Shown here one piece after another: positions 14,319 to 20,109 of a DNA stretch of 29,702 nucleotides. The notes under the pieces are model-generated. The model was not told where the DNA came from. It ran no database searches and saw only the letters and a program-made list of their open reading frames with translations. This stretch comes from a virus, in the IMG/VR virus record IMGVR_UViG_3300046512_000065, positions 1 to 29,702 of that record; one strand, 5' to 3'. How positions within the stretch are numbered: position 1 is the first letter of the stretch; every line of letters starts with the position of its first letter. Both the position numbers and the translations under genes were made by a program.

Positions 14319-16001
14319 ATGCGACAAGATTATGCCTGGCTGAACCAGGTGGCTCTAACTACGCTCTCGCGCGGCTATCTGCGCGAGGGCATCGCGCCTG
14401 AGAACCTCAAGGAAGAGGCGATCGCGCGTGTCAATGCCATCGTAGATCGTGCAGAAGAAATCCTCGGTTTTGAACTGCCGACGCTGCGCCTGGGCGTCAA
14501 GCGCGGTTGGGTCTCACCCGCCTCTCCGATCTGGTCGAACTTCGGCGCTGGGCGCGGTCTGCCGATTAGCTGCAACGGCAGCTTCATGGCCGACGACATG
14601 GACTCCATTCTCTTCAAGAATGCCGAGATTGGCATGATGACGAAGGAAGGCGCTGGCACTTCTGTCTATATGGGCAAGCTGCGTCCGTTCGGCTCTGCTA
14701 TCTCTGGCGGTGGACGCTCGGAAGGTCCGACGCATTTCGCTCGGCTGCCGCAGGAACAGGTGACTGTCGTCTCGCAGGGCAACACGCGCCGCGGCAATGC
14801 AGCCGTCTACCTCGATATCGAGCATGAAGACGCCGAGCGCTGGCTGGATATGCGTTCGATCTCTGGTGGCGTGCACCATCCGATCCAGCATCTTTCGTTC
14901 GGCGTGGTCATCGGCGACGACTGGATGAACGCGATGCTCGCCGAAGAAAAGGGCGGTCCTAAGCGCAAGCTGATGGCGAAGATTCGCAACAAGCGGCGCG
15001 AGACTGGCTTTCCCTACATTGTCTTCCGCGACAACGCCAACAATGCTCGCCCGGAAGTGCTGAAGCGGCTTGGTCTGCTGATCTATGCCTCGAACCTGTG
15101 CACTGAGGTCATGCTGCCGTCCGGTCCCGACGAAAGCTTCGTCTGTGATCTGTCCTCGGTCAATGCGCTCTATTACCACGAGTGGAAGAGCACGCCGTTC
15201 GTCCGCGAAATGATCTACATGCTCGACGCGGTGATGACGGAATACATCGAGAAGATCCGCGGTGTCCGGCTGCTCGCTGATGCGCTTCGCTTTGCAGAAC
15301 GCTGGCGCGCTCTTGGTCTCGGTGTTCTCGGCTGGCATTCGCTGCTGCAATCGCAGATGATCGCCATCGAAAGCGATGAGGCTCGAGCGCTGAATATCGA
15401 AATCAGCGAGTATCTCGCCACCGAGTCACACGCCGCATCCCGCGACCTCGCCGAACGTCTTGGAGAGCCGGAAGGGCTGAAGGGCACTGGCTACCGCAAC
15501 CTGACGGTTAATGCGATCGCGCCTACCACATCCTCGTCGATCATCTGCGGCCAAGTTTCGCAGCAACGCGAGCCTTGGACTGCAAATATCTTCGAGAACG
15601 ACAATGCCAAGGGCGTTTTCACGCAGCGCAACGTGTTCCTTGAGGAGCTGCTCGAAAGCAAGGGGCGCAACGACCAGCAGACTTGGCTCTCGATCTTGCA
15701 GAATGCCGGCTCCGTGCAACATTTGGACTTCCTGACGCAGCACGAGCGCAACGTCTTCAAGACCTTTGCCGAGATCGACCAGGCAGAGCTGATCCGTCAG
15801 ACTGCGGACTGCCAGAAGTATATCGATCAGGGCATCAGTCATAACATCATCCTGCCGCCCGAAGCGACGATGAAGGAAGATATCGATCTGATCGTGTTGG
15901 CGTGGAGAAGCGGTTTGAAATCGCTCTACTATCGCAAGGGCTTGAACAAGGCACAGGAACTGGCTCGCCAGAATGCTTCCTGCGTGGCGTGTGAGGCGTA
16001 A
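14319..16001 (+). CDS. nrdA: Ribonucleoside-diphosphate reductase alpha subunit (class I, no ATP cone)
   Basis: 560 aa, shorter than E. coli NrdA (761 aa) because it starts directly with the catalytic-domain N-terminus and lacks the allosteric ATP-cone. Active-site motifs present: PISCNGSF (C85) and SFVCDLSSVN (C276), the redox pair; NLCTEV (N259, C261, E263), the thiyl radical site; the radical-transfer tyrosines in SLYYRKG (Y537, Y538); and the C-terminal shuttle cysteines CVACEA (C555, C558). Reduces NDPs to dNDPs for phage DNA synthesis. Overall activity control by dATP is probably absent. Confidence 0.92.
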   Translation: MRQDYAWLNQVALTTLSRGYLREGIAPENLKEEAIARVNAIVDRAEEILGFELPTLRLGVKRGWVSPASPIWSNFGAGRGLPISCNGSFMADDMDSILFKNAEIGMMTKEGAGTSVYMGKLRPFGSAISGGGRSEGPTHFARLPQEQVTVVSQGNTRRGNAAVYLDIEHEDAERWLDMRSISGGVHHPIQHLSFGVVIGDDWMNAMLAEEKGGPKRKLMAKIRNKRRETGFPYIVFRDNANNARPEVLKRLGLLIYASNLCTEVMLPSGPDESFVCDLSSVNALYYHEWKSTPFVREMIYMLDAVMTEYIEKIRGVRLLADALRFAERWRALGLGVLGWHSLLQSQMIAIESDEARALNIEISEYLATESHAASRDLAERLGEPEGLKGTGYRNLTVNAIAPTTSSSIICGQVSQQREPWTANIFENDNAKGVFTQRNVFLEELLESKGRNDQQTWLSILQNAGSVQHLDFLTQHERNVFKTFAEIDQAELIRQTADCQKYIDQGISHNIILPPEATMKEDIDLIVLAWRSGLKSLYYRKGLNKAQELARQNASCVACEA

Positions 16002-16002
16002 G

Positions 16003-16245
16003 ATGAGTATTCACGTTCTCATCCGATCCAATCCACCCTGTCCTTCCTGCCTCAAGACAAAAGCGCTCCTTGAGCGGCGCGGTCTGGCCTTCACGGCAGA
16101 AGATCACGAGACGCCGGAGAAGGTTGAGACCTTCGTCGCTGCCGGCCATCGCACCTTTCCGCGCGTCTTCATTGACGACAAGCTGATAGGTGGCTTCGAA
16201 GATCTCGAACGCCATCTTGCTTCGCTGGAAGATGACGATTTCTGA
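16003..16245 (+). CDS. Glutaredoxin / NrdH-like redoxin
   Basis: 80 aa from ATG 16003, one base after the nrdA stop. Thioredoxin-fold redoxin with the CPSC active site (C13, C16), the TFPRVFIDDKLIGGFEDLE stretch (cis-Pro TFP and the GG of the glutathione-binding loop) and a C-terminal helix. It would re-reduce the RNR alpha subunit, which the operon order supports. CPSC is nearer to glutaredoxin than to NrdH variants. The operon ends here. Confidence 0.88.
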   Translation: MSIHVLIRSNPPCPSCLKTKALLERRGLAFTAEDHETPEKVETFVAAGHRTFPRVFIDDKLIGGFEDLERHLASLEDDDF

Positions 16246-16255
16246 GAAATAGCGC

Positions 16256-16310
16256 TTGCGTCCCAATCGCGCATCGTTATAAATGCTCTTGTAAGTAAAT
16301 ACTGACTGAC
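16256..16310 (+). promoter_or_regulatory. Promoter plus palindromic operator site 6
   Basis: TTGCGT (16256-16261), CCCA, 16-bp spacer, TATAAA (16278-16283), then GTAAGTAAATACTGACTGAC (16291-16310). A further half-site GTCAGTCAG lies at about 16324-16332. It drives whatever the 16.3-16.66 kb interval encodes, most likely the structured RNA. Confidence 0.65.
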
Positions 16311-16319
16311 ACGAAAGCG

Positions 16320-16448
16320 ATGTGTCAGTCAGTTCCAGCGATCGAAGATCAACCGCTCTACGAGGTGTCGCCTTATGAACCGCTAAGTCGGGTTTATCAG
16401 TCAAAATTGATTAAGAAAAAGACGTCGCCAGGAGCCGTCAGAAAATAA
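16320..16448 (+). CDS. Possible 42-aa peptide
   Basis: ATG 16320 to TAA 16448 encodes 42 residues starting MCQSVPAIEDQPLYEVSPYE and ending KKKTSPGAVRK. It begins just after the operator, but the upstream sequence has only a weak GAAAG as ribosome binding site. The stop falls inside the first stem of the downstream structured RNA. It could be a leader peptide of that RNA or a chance reading frame. The fragment LYEVS..E.LSRV faintly recalls NUMOD4-type motifs of HNH proteins, too short to claim. Confidence 0.3.
   Translation: MCQSVPAIEDQPLYEVSPYEPLSRVYQSKLIKKKTSPGAVRK
16396..16415 (+). promoter_or_regulatory. Degenerate palindromic operator site 7
   Basis: ATCAGTCAAAATTGATTAAG resembles the 20-mer with several mismatches. 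It lies inside the possible 42-aa frame and 31 bp before the first stem of the structured RNA. Confidence 0.3.
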
Positions 16449-16633
16449 ACCTGGCTCTTATGTGAGTGGAGCGCGAAGGCTGAGCTAAAGGCCTGTTGTA
16501 TTCGCGATGCAGCGAAACGAGAAAACCGGATTCTCGCGTAGCGGGCTCCGCTCACATAAGAGACCTGACGAGGACTGCGGTGAAGTCTCTCGCTTACAAG
16601 CGTGGCTAGGGTTCGAGTCCCTTAAGGGTCGCC
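16427..16633 (+). ncRNA. Structured RNA with long stem and tRNA-like 3' part
   Basis: Stems visible by eye: GCCAGG (16427-16432) with CCTGGC (16450-16455). A long 18-bp helix has left arm 16455-16472 (CTCTTATGTGAGTGGAGC) and right arm 16545-16562, with one G-U pair. Inside it are TTCGC/GCGAA (16501-16516) and CGAGAA/TTCTCG (16518-16536). After the long helix come arms in tRNA order: a D-arm-like GACT-GCGGTGA-AGTC (16573-16587), a hairpin CGCT-TACA-AGCG (16591-16602) and a T-arm AGGG-TTCGAGT-CCCT (16608-16622). GACCT/GGGTC (16562-16566/16626-16630) could close it. The acceptor and anticodon arms are imperfect and no CCA is encoded, so it is not an ordinary tRNA. No tmRNA tag frame is recognised. 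Confidence 0.5.
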
Positions 16634-16660
16634 TGTTCAACACCTACTGAGGAGAAGCGC

Positions 16661-16945
16661 ATGTCTGCCACCATTCTTGCATTCAAGCCGCGTTCTAAGC
16701 CAGAGCCGGAGTCCGTAAAGCAGCCGGCGCCTAACCAGCTCGAGATTTCAAAGTTTGAGTGCGATCACCTCGACCGCGTGATTGATCGCGCCGTCCATGT
16801 GCTTGACGTCATCCACTCTGGTCCGGCGCTCATCAAGCAGTTCCTCGCCGGCCAGCGCACGATCGCCTCCACCGTCAAGCACGGCGGCGTCGAATACGAG
16901 CTGCAGATCAGCCTCGTCGAAAAGCATTCCCCTCGCTTCGCATAA
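16661..16945 (+). CDS. Hypothetical protein
   Basis: 94 aa from ATG 16661 with GAGGAG upstream, first gene after the structured RNA. A polar, Pro-rich start (AFKPRSKPEPESVKQPAPNQ) is followed by a helix-strand domain (CDHLDRVIDRAVHVLDVIHS, YELQISLVEKHSPRFA). No known motif. Confidence 0.6.
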   Translation: MSATILAFKPRSKPEPESVKQPAPNQLEISKFECDHLDRVIDRAVHVLDVIHSGPALIKQFLAGQRTIASTVKHGGVEYELQISLVEKHSPRFA

Positions 16946-16957
16946 TAGGAGATTCCA

Positions 16958-17203
16958 TTGCGAAACTTTCTTTCTCGCCTTTTCCGCCGCAACCAGACGA
17001 TCGTCACGAACGTCTCGGTCAATCACCAGGTCAACGTGATCCGTGATGACGCCGACTATATCGACGCGCTCGAAAACCGGATCGCCGATCTCCTGGTCGC
17101 CAACACCGACTACGTGATGCGCCTTCAGGCTCGCGGCATTCGCGTCAAGGAGCTCGAGACGGAAAACGCCGAGCTGCGCGCACAGATCCCTGTTGCGGCA
17201 TAA
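16958..17203 (+). CDS. Small coiled-coil protein, TTG start
   Basis: 81 aa from TTG 16958, supported by TAGGAG upstream. The basic N-terminus RNFLSRLFRRNQ is followed by a polar strand segment and a C-terminal coiled coil (IDALENRIADLLVANTDYVM, VKELETENAELRAQI) with heptad leucines. It may oligomerise; function unknown. Confidence 0.55.
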   Translation: MRNFLSRLFRRNQTIVTNVSVNHQVNVIRDDADYIDALENRIADLLVANTDYVMRLQARGIRVKELETENAELRAQIPVAA

Positions 17204-17208
17204 CGCAC

Positions 17209-17415
17209 ATGGGGCTTTCGGCTAACGGGAAGCCTATAACGCCCTACCAAGGCTCGTGGGCATGGAAAATGGAGCAGCGCCGCAAGCTCGGCGCGCTTCG
17301 CGAGCAAGAAACCACCCTCTTCATCAATGGCAACAATCGCGAGGCTGCAGAGCGTCGCGACGAAGCCGCAGATCTCGAAAGGAGCTTACATGGCGGACAG
17401 ACGCCTAACGACTGA
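17209..17415 (+). CDS. Small hypothetical protein
   Basis: 68 aa from ATG 17209, 5 bp after the previous stop and without a clear Shine-Dalgarno, so translation may rely on coupling. MGLSANGKPITPYQGSWAWK, then a charged helix ([19 protein letters not shown]). It overlaps the next gene by 26 nt. No domain recognised; moderate doubt that it is real. Confidence 0.45.
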   Translation: MGLSANGKPITPYQGSWAWKMEQRRKLGALREQETTLFINGNNREAAERRDEAADLERSLHGGQTPND

Positions 17416-17620
17416 AGACAGGCATACGCCGAAGTTGAAGCAGATCGCCGGTCTCATCCAGGGACTGACCTTCCGCGAAATGCAGCATATCTCGGAATTG
17501 CTGAGGGATGAGCTGCAAGTGAGCGGCTCAATGCCTGTTACCGATGCGCTGCTAAAAGTTGCCGACAATCTTCTCGGCTTCGACACGCAGACCGGAATTC
17601 CCTTTCGTTCCGCTTCCTGA
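17390..17620 (+). CDS. Small hypothetical helical protein
   Basis: 76 aa. ATG 17390 ([10 protein letters not shown]) is chosen over an upstream in-frame ATG at 17327 because AAAGGAG precedes it at good distance. Predicted helices: [20 protein letters not shown] and [15 protein letters not shown]. The arrangement resembles small phage proteins of unknown role. Lies just before the thymidylate synthase gene. Confidence 0.55.
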   Translation: MADRRLTTEDRHTPKLKQIAGLIQGLTFREMQHISELLRDELQVSGSMPVTDALLKVADNLLGFDTQTGIPFRSAS

Positions 17621-17639
17621 AACAATAAGGACACCTCCT

Positions 17640-18635
17640 TTGACCTTTCTCATCAATGACCCTGTGACGAAGATCACCGGCGACTACAGCTTCGACGGCA
17701 CGGTCGTCGCAGCATTCGACAAGCAGGACGGCAAGCAACGCTACGTCGTCGAGGACGATCGCGGCGCGCTGCATATCTACAGCGAACAGAACCTCCGGCT
17801 GATCGGCAACATGGCTGATCACCAGTATCTGCGTGTCCTCAAGAAGCTGCTCGACAAGGGCGTCTATCGCGAAGGTCGCAACGGCGGCACTTATGGTCTC
17901 TTCGGCGAACAGATGCGCTTCGACCTCTCTCGCGGCTTCCCGCTGCTGACGACCAAGAAGGTTCACTTCCACTCCATCGTCGTTGAATTGCTCTGGTTCC
18001 TCCGCGGCGAGACGAACATCAAGTTTCTGAAGGACCATAACGTCTCGATCTGGGATGAATGGGCTGACGAGAAGGGTGATCTTGGTCCGGTCTACGGCGC
18101 GCAGTGGCGCACCTGGCCGACGATCGAGCATCAGTGCGCCGATATCTACTATCCCGGCCACATCGACCAGATCCAGAAGGTGATCGACGGCCTCAAGCGC
18201 GATTCATACGGTCGCCGGCACATCGTCTCGGCATGGAATCCGGCTGAGATCGATGAAATGGCGCTTCCGCCCTGTCACTGCCTCTTCCAGTTCTTCGTGT
18301 CTGACAACAAGCTGAGCTGCCAACTCTACCAGAGGAGCGCAGATTGGTTTTTGGGGGTCCCATTCAACGTTGCCTCATACGCGCTGCTGACCATGCTGAT
18401 TGCGCGCGAAACCGGCCTTCAGCTTGGCGAATTCGTGCATAGCTTCGGCGATCTGCACCTCTACGCCAATCACATCGAGCAGGCCAAGGAGCAGCTCACT
18501 CGCGAGCCGCGCAAGTTGCCGAAGGTGCTCATCAATCCGGACATCGACAAGCACATCTTCGACCTGGAAGTCGGTGACGTCGCTCTCGTCAACTACGATC
18601 CCCATCCAGCGATCAAAGCGCCGGTCTCAGCGTAA
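17640..18635 (+). CDS. thyA: Thymidylate synthase (ThyA type) with N-terminal extra domain
   Basis: 331 aa from TTG 17640, with AAGGA 8 bp upstream. The ThyA core begins near residue 60 ([20 protein letters not shown]) and contains [49 protein letters not shown], the catalytic C212 in [10 protein letters not shown], and [19 protein letters not shown]. It makes dTMP from dUMP and methylene-THF. The first ~55 residues ([34 protein letters not shown]) are a small beta-rich module not part of ThyA. I recall similar stand-alone phage peptides, but have no name for the family. Works with the dUTPase and kinase downstream. Confidence 0.9.
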   Translation: MTFLINDPVTKITGDYSFDGTVVAAFDKQDGKQRYVVEDDRGALHIYSEQNLRLIGNMADHQYLRVLKKLLDKGVYREGRNGGTYGLFGEQMRFDLSRGFPLLTTKKVHFHSIVVELLWFLRGETNIKFLKDHNVSIWDEWADEKGDLGPVYGAQWRTWPTIEHQCADIYYPGHIDQIQKVIDGLKRDSYGRRHIVSAWNPAEIDEMALPPCHCLFQFFVSDNKLSCQLYQRSADWFLGVPFNVASYALLTMLIARETGLQLGEFVHSFGDLHLYANHIEQAKEQLTREPRKLPKVLINPDIDKHIFDLEVGDVALVNYDPHPAIKAPVSA

Positions 18636-18644
18636 GATATCCAC

Positions 18645-18693
18645 GCGCAACCCAACATTTCTTGCGCTATTGTGTCAGTAACAATTGACTGAT
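18645..18693 (+). promoter_or_regulatory. Promoter plus palindromic operator site 8
   Basis: GCGCAA (18645-18650), CCCA, 17-bp spacer, TATTGT (18668-18673), immediately followed by GTCAGTAACAATTGACTGAT (18674-18693). GCGCAA pairs with TTGCGC (18662-18667), making a 6-bp hairpin around the CCCAAC block. Confidence 0.65.
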
Positions 18694-18719
18694 AGCGCGA
18701 GCAAAGATAAGGACGATCC

Positions 18720-18923
18720 ATGTCAGAAAAGATCGACATTCACATCGACCACTACATCGCCCAGGAAGGCGGTGTTGGCTTCTACTATTCGGTGATGCCA
18801 TCGACTGAGCTGTTTGGACCGTTCGAAACTGCACAACTCGCCGCTGAAGGTGCTCTCGCAGCGCTTCAAGGGGCGATGGACGACATTGTAATGGCCGCAC
18901 TCGGCATCGAAAAAGGAGAGTAA
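18720..18923 (+). CDS. Small hypothetical protein upstream of dut
   Basis: 67 aa from ATG 18720 with AAGGA upstream. MSEKIDIHIDHYIAQEGGVG, then FYYSVMPSTELFGPFETAQL, and an Ala-rich helix, ending GIEKGE. The pattern 'GPF.t...A' suggests a small beta-beta-alpha fold as in other short phage proteins. No function recognised. First gene of the dut-kinase operon. Confidence 0.6.
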   Translation: MSEKIDIHIDHYIAQEGGVGFYYSVMPSTELFGPFETAQLAAEGALAALQGAMDDIVMAALGIEKGE

Positions 18924-18925
18924 AC

Positions 18926-19393
18926 ATGGGCGGCACGCTCATTGAACAGACCAAGGTTATCGTGAGCAAGGTTCACGAGAAGGCATTCATTCCGACATAC
19001 GGATCTGACGAGGCGGCCGGCGCTGACCTTTACGCTGTTGTCGATGGTCCGGACGCTATCCCGGTTCCGGTCGGCGAGCGCGTGCTCGTCAAGACCGGCT
19101 TGTCGATCGAGCTCCTGCCTGGCTACGAAGCCCAGGTGCGTCCTCGTTCCGGTCTGGCACTGAAGCAGGGCATCACGGTCCTCAACACGCCTGGCACGAT
19201 CGACAGCGACTATCGCGGCGAGGTTGGCGTCATCCTTTATAACGCTGGCAACCGGACGTATTTCGTCAACCACGGCGATCGCATCGCTCAGTTGGTGATT
19301 GCGCCTGTCGTGCGCGGTGTCTTCGTTGTCGGCGAACTCAGCGACAGTAACCGCGGCGAAGGTGGCTTTGGCTCGACTGGAGTTTCCGCCTAA
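18926..19393 (+). CDS. dut: dUTP diphosphatase
   Basis: 155 aa trimeric-type dUTPase with all five motifs. (1) EAAGADLYA (29-37). (2) VRPRSGLALK (71-80). (3) GITVLNTPGTIDSDYRGEV (82-100), with the uracil-binding hairpin and catalytic Asp. (4) GDRIAQLVIAP (117-127). (5) RGEGGFGSTG (143-152). Hydrolyses dUTP to dUMP, preventing uracil incorporation and feeding ThyA. AAAGGAGAG precedes the start. The stop overlaps the kinase start (TAATG). Confidence 0.93.
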   Translation: MGGTLIEQTKVIVSKVHEKAFIPTYGSDEAAGADLYAVVDGPDAIPVPVGERVLVKTGLSIELLPGYEAQVRPRSGLALKQGITVLNTPGTIDSDYRGEVGVILYNAGNRTYFVNHGDRIAQLVIAPVVRGVFVVGELSDSNRGEGGFGSTGVSA

Positions 19394-20013
19394 TGCTCTA
19401 CGGCATCTGCGGTGCTCATCGCAGTGGAAAAACCACACTTGCCAAGCGCGTCGCGGAAGAACTTGGTATCGAGTTCATCGATACCTCGTTCGGCTCCATC
19501 AGCAAGGGCAAACGCAATCCGGTCGCTCCCATGACTCTCAGGGAGCGGCTCGACATTCAGGTTCACGGCCTGGAACGCCACCTGGAGCTCATCCTTCAGG
19601 CAAGCCGGCCGGCAATCGTCGATCGCACGCCGCTCGACATGTTCGGCTATCTCCTCGCAGAATTTCACATGACCTCCGATCGCCATGCTGATGCGGACGT
19701 CCTGGAAGGAGCTGCCTACCTCGCCGAGCAATACCTCGAGGCTGTGAAGCTCAACTACGACATGGTCTTCTTCACGGAGATCCTGCCGGTCTACGAGGTC
19801 GATACCTCGAAGCCGACGCCGCCAAACAATCGTGCCTTCCAGCTTCACCTGGACGCGATCATCCGCGGCGGTCTGCATCGGCTCCATGACGAGATCAACC
19901 ATGCCGTTGTGCCAGCGATACCGCTTGCGGAGCGCGTGGAACAGGTCTCGGAACTGATCGTGGAGCGGATGAACGAAATCGACGACCAGCGCAAAGCCGT
20001 CGGATTCCACTAA
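19393..20013 (+). CDS. P-loop nucleotide/nucleoside kinase-like protein
   Basis: 206 aa. Walker A GAHRSGKTTLAKRVAEEL (from residue 7), then a strand/Asp motif VDRTPLDMFGYL like the DR(T/S)P loop of nucleoside and thymidylate kinases, and a lid-like region with LPVYEVDTSKPTPPNNRAF. The position after dUTPase and thymidylate synthase favours a (d)NMP or nucleoside kinase. A NadR-like or generic AAA ATPase remains possible since substrate residues cannot be read. Confidence 0.65.
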   Translation: MLYGICGAHRSGKTTLAKRVAEELGIEFIDTSFGSISKGKRNPVAPMTLRERLDIQVHGLERHLELILQASRPAIVDRTPLDMFGYLLAEFHMTSDRHADADVLEGAAYLAEQYLEAVKLNYDMVFFTEILPVYEVDTSKPTPPNNRAFQLHLDAIIRGGLHRLHDEINHAVVPAIPLAERVEQVSELIVERMNEIDDQRKAVGFH

Positions 20014-20031
20014 GCCACACGAAAAAGCCAC

Positions 20032-20076
20032 GCGCATCCCAACTGCGCGTGAGCTATTCAGTAATTATTGACTGAC
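20032..20076 (+). promoter_or_regulatory. Promoter plus palindromic operator site 9 (rII operon)
   Basis: GCGCAT (20032-20037), CCCA, 17-bp spacer, TATTCA (20055-20060), with TTCAGTAATTATTGACTGAC (20057-20076) overlapping the -10 box. CACGCGCA (20029-20036) pairs perfectly with TGCGCGTG (20044-20051), loop TCCCAAC. Confidence 0.65.
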
Positions 20077-20109
20077 AACAAACAAGAACAGACACAAGGA
20101 GACAGAAGC

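Noticed and set aside
14514-15350. 278-codon minus-strand open frame in nrdA
   Set aside because: Antisense to the RNR alpha catalytic core, whose motifs are intact; no independent support.
16427-16633. tmRNA (one-piece or permuted)
   Set aside because: A T-arm is present, but there is no matching 5' acceptor strand, no resume codon/tag frame and no recognisable tag peptide ending in AA. Only the tRNA-like description is kept.
16562-16633. Ordinary tRNA (the CTTACAA stretch suggests a Val UAC anticodon)
   Set aside because: The anticodon stem does not pair around CTTACAA, the acceptor helix is only ~5 bp with extra bases, and no CCA is encoded.
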